In this document: positions 5,109 to 12,393 of the stretch, piece by piece
Position numbering within the stretch: the first letter of the stretch is position 1
Layout of the letters: the number at the start of each line of letters is the position of its first letter
Source: Treponema sp.
GTDB taxonomy: Bacteria; Spirochaetota; Spirochaetia; Treponematales; Breznakiellaceae
DNA length: 13,903 nucleotides
Assembly (NCBI GenBank): GCA_009784995.1
Contig: WQXE01000039.1
Coordinates: 1 to 13,903 of the forward strand
Direction: 5' to 3'
Notes under the pieces: generated by a model
Database searches by the model: none
Seen by the model: only the letters and a program-made list of their open reading frames with translations
What the model was told of the DNA's origin: nothing
Program-made: the position numbers and the translations under genes

Positions 5109-7004
5109 ATGATTGATAAAAATGATGTAAATACCGCTATAAACAAGTTGATTCTTTCCGCTTCCGGCTGGAGAGGGGTTTTTGCCGAAAATGGCGACGA
5201 AGAAAGCGATTCTTGGCAAATTTCTGAGGTTCATAAATTGATATTCGCTGCCGCCGCGTTTGTTTTTTCGGATTATATCAAAAAAAAATACAGCGGTTCT
5301 GATAATTCTCAAATTAAACCGTTAGTATTGCTTGGCAATGATACCCGTCCTACAGGCAAGGCGATTATCGAAGCGATGATACCAATTCTATTATCTAATG
5401 GCTGCGAAGTTCGTTACGCCGGGGTTGTTGCCGCGCCCGAAATTATGGCTTGGGCTCGGGTTTTTAACGCGGAAAATTCCGGTTGCGTAAATGGCGCGGG
5501 TTTTATTTATGTTTCCGCGAGCCACAATCCGATAGGCCATAACGGACTTAAATTTGGTCTTACAGACGGCGGTGTCTTGGCGGCTGATGAAGCTGTAAAA
5601 TTGATTGCTGATTTCCGTAAATTAATTGATACCGATGATTTTCCTACAAGAATAGAATCCCTTTTTATTAGTGCAGATTCACAACAACTAAAAAACGTAT
5701 ATAACAATGTTGATGAAGCGAAAGCTCAGGCGTATAAAGCTTATTTTGATTTTTGCAATGATGTTATAAACGGCGGATGTCCCGCTTTAGAACAAACAAT
5801 GAAGGAAGGACTTGGTAAAAAGCCGCTTGGGATTGTTTGTGATTTTAACGGTTCGGCACGCACGATATCAATCGACAAAGAATTTTTTTCATCGCTTGGA
5901 TTTAAATTTAATTATATTAACGATAAACCCGGGCAGATAGTACACCGAATCGTACCGGAAGGTGAATCTCTTGATCCGTGTGCCAGACTGCTCGAGGAAG
6001 TTCATAAAAAAGATTTGTCTTTTGTGCTTGGTTATGTACCTGACTGTGACGGAGATCGCGGCAACCTTGTTATATATGACAGCGCTATTAATAAAGCGCG
6101 TACATTGGAAGCGCAGGAAGTTTTCGCTCTTGCCTGTGTCGCGGAGCTTTCTCATCTTGTGTGGACAGGAGAACTTACTTACGATGACGCTGGCAAGGCT
6201 TTAAAAAAAGCCGCTGTCGCGATAAATGATCCTACTTCGATGCGAATAGACAGAATCGCCGACGCTTTTGATGTTTCGATATTCCGCGCCGAAGTCGGCG
6301 AAGCCAATGTTGTCTCTCTCGCGCGAATGTTACGCGAAGGTTTGTATGACAATAATAAATACATTGTGCGTATTTTGGGAGAAGGTTCCGCGGGCGGAAA
6401 TATAACACATCCGTCCGCCGTGCGAGACCCTATCAATACAGTATTAGCCATCGCTAAAATGCTTTCTGTGCGTTCTATTAATGGGAATGATGAAAAGCAG
6501 GATAGTAAGCCTGGGCTTTTTGAAATTTGGTGCAAATGTTCCAATCAAACCGAAAAATATCACTCGGATTTTTCTCTCGCGGATATTATCGATAGTTTGC
6601 CGCCTTTTATAAGCACACCCGCTTATTCACCGGACGCGATACTACGTATTAAAACAAGCGATCATACCATCTTAAAAAATAAGTATCAGCAAATTTTCCT
6701 AAAAGAGTGGGAAGAACGAAAAGAAGAACTCAAGACTCGTTTTGGTATTTACGACTGGGAAGCTATTGCGTATAACGGGACAGCAGAAAAACGTAATTTG
6801 GAGTGTTTTGGAGACGCTGGAAAGGGAGGGTTAAAAGTACTCTTTTTTTCCCACGATAGTAAAGAAATTGCTTATATTTGGATGAGAGGCTCCGCTACCG
6901 AACCTGTTTTTAGAGTCATGGCTGACTTACAGGGATTGAATAATCTGGCAGAAAAGTATTTACTGGAATGGCAGCGTAGTATGATAATGAAAGCTGATAT
7001 ATAA
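5109..7004 (+). CDS. Alpha-D-phosphohexomutase (phosphoglucomutase/phosphomannomutase family)
   Basis: This 631-aa cytosolic enzyme belongs to the family that moves phosphate between C1 and C6 of hexose sugars. All four family signatures are visible: the phosphoserine loop SASHNP (residues 136-141, catalytic Ser138), the metal loop DCDGDR (312-317), the sugar-binding loop EVGEAN (395-400) and the phosphate-binding loop RGSATEP (593-599). SASGWRG near residue 17 corresponds to the usual GTSGWRG. It is longer than typical members (450-580 aa), with extra sequence before the fourth domain (about 450-560). The substrate cannot be told from motifs. It lies 17 bases upstream of the Pur-domain gene, so they are likely co-transcribed. 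No Shine-Dalgarno sequence precedes the ATG. Confidence 0.9.
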   Translation: MIDKNDVNTAINKLILSASGWRGVFAENGDEESDSWQISEVHKLIFAAAAFVFSDYIKKKYSGSDNSQIKPLVLLGNDTRPTGKAIIEAMIPILLSNGCEVRYAGVVAAPEIMAWARVFNAENSGCVNGAGFIYVSASHNPIGHNGLKFGLTDGGVLAADEAVKLIADFRKLIDTDDFPTRIESLFISADSQQLKNVYNNVDEAKAQAYKAYFDFCNDVINGGCPALEQTMKEGLGKKPLGIVCDFNGSARTISIDKEFFSSLGFKFNYINDKPGQIVHRIVPEGESLDPCARLLEEVHKKDLSFVLGYVPDCDGDRGNLVIYDSAINKARTLEAQEVFALACVAELSHLVWTGELTYDDAGKALKKAAVAINDPTSMRIDRIADAFDVSIFRAEVGEANVVSLARMLREGLYDNNKYIVRILGEGSAGGNITHPSAVRDPINTVLAIAKMLSVRSINGNDEKQDSKPGLFEIWCKCSNQTEKYHSDFSLADIIDSLPPFISTPAYSPDAILRIKTSDHTILKNKYQQIFLKEWEERKEELKTRFGIYDWEAIAYNGTAEKRNLECFGDAGKGGLKVLFFSHDSKEIAYIWMRGSATEPVFRVMADLQGLNNLAEKYLLEWQRSMIMKADI

Positions 7005-7021
7005 ACAGCAAGGAGATAAAA

Positions 7022-7702
7022 ATGGGAATTAGAGGCGAAATATTTTCAAATAAGGTAATGTTGCCTAACAGAACATATTTTTTTAATGTTAAAGAAAACC
7101 GTAATGGAGACCTCTACCTTAACATTGTAGAAAGTAAAAATAAAGACAGCGGCGGTTTTGATCGTCAGTCTGTAATTTTGTTTGCTGACGATTTACAGGA
7201 ATTTTTAAAAGGTTTTGAAGAATCGCTTAAAGTAATGGAAAAAGCAATGCGTGAAAAGCGCCAATCCGGAAAAGTTTCAAGTAAAAAATTCAGTGATGAT
7301 TCAAAAGCCGGCGGCGCGCCTAGAAGAAGTTCAAATGAACGCTCAAATAGCGGTGAACGAAAATTCGTTAAACGTAAAGACAGCCATGAAGGAAGAGAGC
7401 GAGGCAGACGAGAGCAGGGTGGGTTTAAACCAGATCGAGCAGATCGTCCAAATCGCGCAGATCGTTCAGGTCGCGCAGATCGTCCAAGAGAGCGCGATAA
7501 TAATCGCGGTAATGACCGCGGTAATGACCGCACTCGCAGTGGAGATCGTCCACGAGGCGAAGCTCGTGGACGGGGCGGGGAACGATCACAAGGTGGAACT
7601 CGTGGGCGAGGTGAAACTCGCGAACGCAGCAGCGAACGCAGACTTGGCAGCGAACGCAAACCTGGCGCGAACAAAAGGGTAGTGGTTAGAAAACGGGATT
7701 AA
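7022..7702 (+). CDS. Pur-alpha-like (DUF3276) nucleic-acid-binding protein with arginine-rich tail
   Basis: This 226-aa protein starts with one PUR repeat (about residues 3-75): GEIFSNKVMLPNRTYFFNVK, then NRNGDLYLNIVESK and a helix with VILFADDLQEFLKGFEES. Bacterial single-PUR proteins of spirochaetes and Bacteroidetes dimerise and bind single-stranded DNA or RNA; Borrelia BpuR is the studied example. The remainder (about 80-226) is low-complexity and strongly basic, rich in R, D, G, S and N, with RADRPN/RADRSG/RADRPR and RGND repeats and RGRGG/RGRGE runs near the end. Most bacterial relatives I recall are only about 80-130 aa, so the tail is an addition and probably disordered. AGGAG lies 6 bases before the ATG. 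Confidence 0.88.
   Translation: MGIRGEIFSNKVMLPNRTYFFNVKENRNGDLYLNIVESKNKDSGGFDRQSVILFADDLQEFLKGFEESLKVMEKAMREKRQSGKVSSKKFSDDSKAGGAPRRSSNERSNSGERKFVKRKDSHEGRERGRREQGGFKPDRADRPNRADRSGRADRPRERDNNRGNDRGNDRTRSGDRPRGEARGRGGERSQGGTRGRGETRERSSERRLGSERKPGANKRVVVRKRD
7436..7527 (+). repeat. In-frame short tandem repeats inside the Pur-domain gene
   Basis: Three 18-base units (7436-7453, 7454-7471, 7472-7489) encode RADRPN, RADRSG and RADRPR. Shortly after, two identical 12-base units (7504-7515, 7516-7527) encode RGND twice. All unit lengths are multiples of three, so unit number can change without breaking the frame. Slippage-driven growth of the tail is a reasonable inference. Confidence 0.8.
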
Positions 7703-8478
7703 TGTTTAAACACCAAATCTTCCAAAGGGTCTGTTAAAATTTCTGTCTTGCCGCCGAAAATAGCGATTGTGTGTTCCCAGTGCGCGGAGATTTTATCGTC
7801 TGAAGTTACGATTGTCCATTCATCATCGCAAATTTCTATTTCGTTTGTTCCCATATTGATCATAGGTTCAATCGCGATAACCATGCCATTATTTATTTTT
7901 GGATTCGCGCCGTGCGGATAATTTGGCACATGCGGATCTTCGTGTAAAGCGAGCCCGACACCATGTCCGCAGTATTCTTCTACAATACCGTAGCCGTTAG
8001 ACCTTGCGTGTTTTTCAACCGCGCGCGAAATTTGTAAAAGCCTGTCTCCGGCTTTCGCGGCTTCGATGCCGCGATACAAACATTCGTTTGTTACTTTGTT
8101 AAGTTTTTTTATTTCGTCGCTGACCTTTCCCGCTTCAATGCTGACAGCCTGGTCACTTATAAACCCGCCAAGGTCTATGCCGCAATCAAGTGAAACCAAA
8201 TCTCCTTCTCGTATGCGTCTTTTTGACGGAATGCCGTGTATAACTTCTTCGTTAATGGAAATACAAATCGCGGCAGGGTAGGGGATTTTTTTCGGTTTAT
8301 AACCCAGGAATACAGGTTTGCCGCCTGCTTTTTTTACCCAGTCCCTTACCCATTGATCTATTTCAATGGTTTGAATACCGGGTTTTACAAGAGGAATTAA
8401 TTCACGGTACATAACGGATAATAACTTGCATGATGTTCTAATGCCATTAATTTGTTTTTCATTTTTTAAACGTATCAA
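7699..8478 (-). CDS. map: Methionine aminopeptidase, type I
   Basis: This 259-aa metalloenzyme removes the initiator methionine from new proteins. Counting from the TTG start, the five metal ligands are all visible: Asp98 (SLDCGID), Asp109 (ISDQAV), His172 (CGHGVGLALHEDPHVPN), Glu204 (IAIEPMI) and Glu235 (HWEHTIAI), with the substrate His81 in HGIP. The TTG at 8478 is chosen because AAAGGAGA ends 6 bases before it and the protein then begins MIRLKNEKQI, the usual family N-terminus; an in-frame TTG at 8520 would add 14 residues but lacks a good ribosome site. It follows the J-domain gene by 44 bases. Its stop codon overlaps that of the convergent Pur gene. Confidence 0.93.
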   Translation of the reverse strand: MIRLKNEKQINGIRTSCKLLSVMYRELIPLVKPGIQTIEIDQWVRDWVKKAGGKPVFLGYKPKKIPYPAAICISINEEVIHGIPSKRRIREGDLVSLDCGIDLGGFISDQAVSIEAGKVSDEIKKLNKVTNECLYRGIEAAKAGDRLLQISRAVEKHARSNGYGIVEEYCGHGVGLALHEDPHVPNYPHGANPKINNGMVIAIEPMINMGTNEIEICDDEWTIVTSDDKISAHWEHTIAIFGGKTEILTDPLEDLVFKH

Positions 8479-8484
8479 GAGGGG

Positions 8485-8492
8485 TCTCCTTT
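8485..8492 (-). promoter_or_regulatory. Ribosome binding site fixing the TTG start of map
   Basis: AAAGGAGA on the minus strand, 6 bases before TTG at 8478-8476, is a near-ideal Shine-Dalgarno sequence. It lies inside the longer open frame that begins at 8520 and decides the start. Confidence 0.75.
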
Positions 8493-8522
8493 CACTTTGT
8501 TTTAGTCGGTTGAGGTTCAAAA

Positions 8523-9212
8523 TTACCCAGCCCTTATTTCTTTTAACGCATGCGCTATTGATTTTTTAAAGTATATTTCATCATGTTCAGGAAACCCGAT
8601 ATTTATTAATATTTCCAAACAATCGATCCATGTTTCATCATCAACTTGATCTTTTAATCTCTTTTTTGTTATAGCCGCAAGGTAACTTTTTATTTCAGGA
8701 GTAAAAAGGTTAAAATACGGATGTTTATTTTCTTCTACTAGTATTAATATTAATAATTTGAACGCCTCAAAACAGAAATCTCTTTTATCAAGTTCTTCGG
8801 CAAGAAGAAAATAACAATCCATCCAATCTGCTCTGTTTAAATATTTTTCCATCGTAAAACCAAGTCCGCCGTTTTGCCGCCATACTTCAATGGCTCTGTC
8901 TTCGTTAAGTTTTAAAAGTTCGTAAAACACTAACTTTGCCTTGCTTACAGGATCTTCCTGTTCATTTAACCATGTACGATAATCAAAAAAAGTTTTTTCT
9001 GTATATATCGAATGTATTTTATCATATTCAAAACGTTTTTCAAAGTCAGAAAGCGCTTCATACGCTTTAATCAATTTGCGCATTGCCTCAGCGCCGTCAT
9101 TACCCGCAATGTCAGGATGAAGCTGTTTCGCTTTTTTTCGGAAAGCTTTTTTTATTTCCGCAGTACTCGCGCCCGGTTTTACACCAAGCAAATCATAATG
9201 GTTAAAAGACAT
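8523..9212 (-). CDS. J-domain (DnaJ-like) protein with unrecognised C-terminal region
   Basis: Residues 3-66 of this 229-aa protein form a J domain: FNHYDLLGVKPGASTAEIKK, the diagnostic HPD (32-34) and AYEALSDFEKRFEYD. J domains stimulate ATP hydrolysis by DnaK/Hsp70. The Gly/Phe linker, the zinc-finger cysteines and the substrate domains of true DnaJ are missing. The remaining 160 residues are acidic and predicted helical, with WRQNGGLGFTMEKYLNRADW and further helices that may be TPR-like, but I do not recognise a domain. It is therefore a class C J protein, likely recruiting Hsp70 to a specific client. It sits 14 bases downstream of the flavodoxin-like gene. No clear ribosome site precedes the ATG. 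Confidence 0.87.
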   Translation of the reverse strand: MSFNHYDLLGVKPGASTAEIKKAFRKKAKQLHPDIAGNDGAEAMRKLIKAYEALSDFEKRFEYDKIHSIYTEKTFFDYRTWLNEQEDPVSKAKLVFYELLKLNEDRAIEVWRQNGGLGFTMEKYLNRADWMDCYFLLAEELDKRDFCFEAFKLLILILVEENKHPYFNLFTPEIKSYLAAITKKRLKDQVDDETWIDCLEILINIGFPEHDEIYFKKSIAHALKEIRAG

Positions 9213-9226
9213 TTTTGGTTAAAAGT

Positions 9227-9634
9227 TTAAGATCCTATACGTTTCCCCATCGCTTGCGCGTGAGGACCGTTAAATATAATATCGCTCCAGTTAACCCGCA
9301 TACCTTCCTTTTCCATTACTTTCATTAAATTAAAAAGAGCGCGGTTATAAAAAATACCTTTCTTTTTTATGAAAGCGGCGCTTTTTTTTCCGCCAATTGA
9401 ACTTCCCGCGGAAAGCAGCTTTGTTATATTAGTCTGTATTTTCCCGGAAAAAATAGATACAGGTTCCGCGACAATCGCGATATATTCATAACTGGGAAGT
9501 TTCATGCCATCTTCTGTCCATGTATCTATAACATCAACATGATGCCCCATTTTAGACATTCCATCTGCCAATTCTTTTACATAATCAGGCGGCGGTATTT
9601 TCGCGGCCGGCGCGCTTACAACAGCTATTCTCAT
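9227..9634 (-). CDS. Conserved-looking small protein, possibly flavodoxin-like
   Basis: This 135-aa protein opens with a beta strand and loop, MRIAVVSAPAAKIPPPDYV, followed by an amphipathic helix, ELADGMSKMGHHVDVIDTW, and a second strand, YEYIAIVAEPVSIFSGK. That alternation suggests a flavodoxin or Rossmann-like fold, and GKKSAAFIKKKG resembles the strand before the third loop of flavodoxin-like proteins. No FMN-binding T/S-x-T-x-T loop is visible at the N-terminus, so cofactor binding is doubtful. I do not assign a function. TGGAGA lies about 5 bases before the ATG. It is the first gene of the minus-strand unit that continues with the J-domain gene and map, and it diverges from the cobalamin adenosyltransferase. 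Confidence 0.7.
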   Translation of the reverse strand: MRIAVVSAPAAKIPPPDYVKELADGMSKMGHHVDVIDTWTEDGMKLPSYEYIAIVAEPVSIFSGKIQTNITKLLSAGSSIGGKKSAAFIKKKGIFYNRALFNLMKVMEKEGMRVNWSDIIFNGPHAQAMGKRIGS

Positions 9635-9726
9635 AAATTCTCCATTTCCTTAATCGTATCAAATAAAATTAACTATGCAAAGAGGGATATATTTATTACA
9701 ATATATTATAAAATAAGGAATTTGTA

Positions 9727-10284
9727 ATGAGTGTTTATACAGGAAAGGGTGATAAGGGGCAAACCGAACACCTTAATAAACAAAGTGTTTCTAAAAATGA
9801 TATTTCGCTTTATTGCATTGGCGCGATAGATGAATTAAATTCACATATTGGACTTGTTAAAGCGATGCTTTCAAATGTGGATTCATGGCAAGTTTCATGG
9901 TTATCCGCCTGTAACTTTATCGAAAAAATACAAAAAAATCTTATAAAAGTAATGGCGCATATTTCTGATTCAAAAAATGATAAATATTTTTTGGAAGAAA
10001 AAGAGATTCTTTTTTTAGAAAAAGAAATAGACAGATTAACCGCGAATCTGCCAAAATTGGCAGACTTTATTATACCCGGTAAAAATATAATTGAAGCGCA
10101 AATCCAGATAGCGAGAACAATTACAAGAAGAGCGGAAAGATTATTTTTCGCTGTAAATGAAAAATCAGCTCTTTGTCCGCAGATTGGTATTTACTTAAAC
10201 AGGCTTTCCGATTATCTGTTTGTTTTATCACAGCAGGAATCATTAATAAATGTCAATTTTATTAATGAATTCACAGGTATTTAA
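9727..10284 (+). CDS. pduO: ATP:cob(I)alamin adenosyltransferase, PduO type
   Basis: This 185-aa enzyme transfers the adenosyl group of ATP to cob(I)alamin to make coenzyme B12. Family signatures are visible: the N-terminal ATP loop YTGKGDKGQT (residues 4-13), IGAIDELNSHIG (31-42), the helix ARTITRRAERL (129-139) with the conserved arginines, and YLNRLSDYLFVLS (156-168). The usual YTRTGD is YTGKGD here. The trimeric five-helix bundle size is typical. AAGGA lies 7 bases before the ATG. It stands alone: no B12-dependent enzyme or B12 transport gene adjoins, and the 92-base divergent region (9635-9726) is too short for a cobalamin riboswitch. It is convergent with thrC, 15 bases apart. Confidence 0.9.
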   Translation: MSVYTGKGDKGQTEHLNKQSVSKNDISLYCIGAIDELNSHIGLVKAMLSNVDSWQVSWLSACNFIEKIQKNLIKVMAHISDSKNDKYFLEEKEILFLEKEIDRLTANLPKLADFIIPGKNIIEAQIQIARTITRRAERLFFAVNEKSALCPQIGIYLNRLSDYLFVLSQQESLINVNFINEFTGI

Positions 10285-10299
10285 ATTGTAAGCCAATTT

Positions 10300-11676
10300 T
10301 TATTCTTTTAAACTTTCCATCAATGCTGATACATCCGCGGGAATTGTTTTAGCGTTTACTGTCCTTTCCATCGCGTTTGTAAGAGAAGTTGGAATAGGCG
10401 GAAGTCCAACCAACGGCTCGACAACTTCAGAAAATTTCGCGGGATGCGCTGTACTTAAAATTCCAAAAATATCCGTTCCGTTTATTTTATTATCAGTTAT
10501 TAATTTTTCTACGCCTTTCCAGCCGACAGCGCTGTGAGGATCAAGAAAGTATCCAGCCTCTTTATGTATGCGTAAAATTGTTTCTTTTGTTTCTTCATCG
10601 TTGACTGACACGCCTAAAATGATCTCTCGCATTTCTTCCAGTGTAAAGTGAGCGGCCATTCTTTCAAAGTTGCTTGGCGCTCCGACATCCATCGCGTTGG
10701 AAATTGTGACCTGCGATACGCGCGTTAAATATTCACCTGAATTTAAATAATCGGGGAAAGTTTTATTAATATTAGTCGCGGCGATGAATTGTTTTATCGG
10801 GGCTCCCATTTTCATAGCGTAAAGTCCAGCTGTTAAATTTCCAAAATTCCCCGAAGGAACGCAAAATGTTATTAACCCTTTTTTTATTTCTAACGGACGC
10901 GGAGAACCTTTAATTCTAGGAGTGGCTTCTTCGTCATAATCAATGTTACCCGCGAATGCTCTGCCCGCGGCAGCCGAATAGTAAACAGCTTGCGGAATAA
11001 GACGGCTTATATTTATCGAATTGGCGGACGAAAGAGCGGGTTGTTTTTTACTGTTTTTTTCTGTATCAACGCTTTCATTGGCTAAAGCGGCTTTTACCAA
11101 TCGCTGGCAATCATCAAAACTGCCTTCTACCGCGAGAGCTGTAATATTTTTTCCAAGACCCGCGATTTGCCGTTCCTGAAGAGGAGTTACTCTTCCTTTT
11201 GGGTATAAAACAGTTACATAAATACCCGGTACATCAAAAAAACCGTCCGCTACAGCGCCTCCCGTATCACCCGATGTCGCGACAAGAATTCGCAATGGAT
11301 GGTCTTCATTCCTTCTAAGGTACGAAAATGAACGTGCCATAAAACGTGCGCCAAAATCCTTAAACGCGGCAGTTGGTCCGTGAAATAATTCCAAAGAATA
11401 ACGGTCCGCGACAGGTACCAGGGGAGCGTTAAAAGTGAAAGCGGATTGAACAATGTCAGATAACACATTGTTTGGAATTGTATCTTGTACATAAGGTTTT
11501 ACTGTTTCAAAGGCAATATCAATAAAATCCATTGATCCAAGCGACGAACGAACTTGTGCCGGGTATAACGGTATTTCTTGCGGTACGAAAAGACCTCCAT
11601 CGGGAGCGAGCCCCGATAAAGCCGCCATTGTATAGTTTACGAATTCATTTTTATTTCTTGTACTGTAAAAACGCAT
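10300..11676 (-). CDS. thrC: Threonine synthase
   Basis: This 458-aa PLP enzyme turns O-phosphohomoserine into threonine, the last step of threonine synthesis. The N-terminal MRFYSTRNKNEFVNYTMAAL is typical of the bacterial long-form threonine synthase, and the PLP lysine is Lys106 in HGPTAAFKDFGARF. The PLP phosphate loop ATSGDTGGA (133-141) and GNFGNLTAG (about 287-295) follow, with the C-terminal HPAKF motif near residue 415. A lysine/serine-rich stretch around 206-220 (EKNSKKQPALSS) looks like a small lineage-specific insertion. No clear ribosome site precedes the ATG. It diverges from infA, 124 bases apart, and no other threonine-pathway gene is in the window. Confidence 0.94.
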   Translation of the reverse strand: MRFYSTRNKNEFVNYTMAALSGLAPDGGLFVPQEIPLYPAQVRSSLGSMDFIDIAFETVKPYVQDTIPNNVLSDIVQSAFTFNAPLVPVADRYSLELFHGPTAAFKDFGARFMARSFSYLRRNEDHPLRILVATSGDTGGAVADGFFDVPGIYVTVLYPKGRVTPLQERQIAGLGKNITALAVEGSFDDCQRLVKAALANESVDTEKNSKKQPALSSANSINISRLIPQAVYYSAAAGRAFAGNIDYDEEATPRIKGSPRPLEIKKGLITFCVPSGNFGNLTAGLYAMKMGAPIKQFIAATNINKTFPDYLNSGEYLTRVSQVTISNAMDVGAPSNFERMAAHFTLEEMREIILGVSVNDEETKETILRIHKEAGYFLDPHSAVGWKGVEKLITDNKINGTDIFGILSTAHPAKFSEVVEPLVGLPPIPTSLTNAMERTVNAKTIPADVSALMESLKE

Positions 11677-11754
11677 GATTCAATTTAGCGGATAATTAAT
11701 AATTTTTCCATAGTTTATAAGCAGTTTATACTAATTTTCTCTTATTTTGGGTGC

Positions 11755-11783
11755 TGGACATAAAAGGGGTTAGGATATAAAAT
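11755..11783 (+). promoter_or_regulatory. Promoter of the infA operon
   Basis: TGGACA (11755-11760), a 17-base spacer and TAAAAT (11778-11783) each match the sigma-70 consensus at five of six positions. Transcription would start near 11790, at the AAAGGAG ribosome site. An overlapping TATAAA at 11776 would give only a 15-base spacer. Confidence 0.5.
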
Positions 11784-11800
11784 AATTAAAAGGAGTATAT

Positions 11801-12025
11801 GTGGCGAAAGAAGAAGCTATAGAGGTTGAAGGCGTTGTAAGGGAAGCTCTTCCCAATACTATGTTCAGGGTAGAGTTGGATAATCAAAACGGGCATTTAA
11901 TCCTGGCGCATCTGTCGGGTAAAATGCGCAAACATTATATCCGTATTGTTCCGGGTGACAGGGTAAGAGTAGCTCTTTCTCCTTATGATCTTAGCAGAGG
12001 GCGGATTATTTATCGCGAAAGATAA
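11801..12025 (+). CDS. infA: Translation initiation factor IF-1
   Basis: This 74-aa S1/OB-fold protein occupies the ribosomal A site during initiation. The sequence follows the family from end to end: EAIEVEGVVREALPNTMFRV, the LSGKMRKHYIRIVPGDRV core and the SPYDLSRGRIIYR end. It is two residues longer than the usual 72. The start is GTG at 11801, with AGGAG 5 bases before it. It heads a likely operon with the Hpt gene 26 bases downstream. Confidence 0.97.
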   Translation: MAKEEAIEVEGVVREALPNTMFRVELDNQNGHLILAHLSGKMRKHYIRIVPGDRVRVALSPYDLSRGRIIYRER

Positions 12026-12051
12026 CAATAAATTTATTTATAGAGGTTATT

Positions 12052-12393
12052 ATGGCTGATGTAATTTACATTGATGTTGACGAAGGCACAAAAAGAGTAA
12101 TGAATAATTCTAAACTTTACGCAAAGCTGCTTTCAAAGTTTAAAGATGATCAAAGCTTCAATCAAATTAATTCAGCGTTGGCTGATGGTGATATGACTAA
12201 AGCGAAAGACTGTACTCATACATTAAAAGGTCTTGCGGCAAATCTATCTTTATTGGAATTATATAAACATTGTGTGGAACTGGAAGAACAAATAAAAGCC
12301 GGCGCCTCGGCGACAGATCAATTTTCGATTGTAAATGAAGTTTATAATCAAACTATAATAGAAGCTGATAAGGTTATAGAACAATATGTCTGA
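12052..12393 (+). CDS. Hpt-domain phosphotransfer protein
   Basis: This 113-aa protein is a free-standing histidine phosphotransfer (Hpt) domain. The signature is KDCTHTLKGLAANLSLLELY (residues 52-71), in which His56 is the phosphate-accepting residue, followed by the typical helix HCVELEEQIKAG. Such proteins pass phosphate between the receiver of a hybrid kinase and a response regulator in a phosphorelay. The stop overlaps the start of the REC/HD-GYP gene by 8 bases (12386-12393), so the two are translationally coupled and are probably partners. GAGG lies 5 bases before the ATG. No histidine kinase is present in the window. Confidence 0.9.
   Translation: MADVIYIDVDEGTKRVMNNSKLYAKLLSKFKDDQSFNQINSALADGDMTKAKDCTHTLKGLAANLSLLELYKHCVELEEQIKAGASATDQFSIVNEVYNQTIIEADKVIEQYV

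Noticed and set aside
7165..7674. 169-codon open frame opposite the Pur-domain gene
   Set aside because: It is the mirror of the arginine-rich tail: the repeated CG-rich codons give an R/S/P-rich frame with no recognisable domain, and the plus frame has a ribosome site and a PUR domain.
7251..7682. 143-codon plus-strand frame inside the Pur gene
   Set aside because: A +1 shadow of the repeat-rich tail with no ribosome site; low complexity explains the absence of stops.
8479..8520. Longer N-terminus of methionine aminopeptidase from TTG at 8520
   Set aside because: A strong AAAGGAGA precedes TTG at 8478, and the family N-terminus starts there.
9635..9726. Cobalamin riboswitch before the adenosyltransferase
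   Set aside because: Only 92 bases are available between the divergent genes and no B12-box-like sequence is visible.
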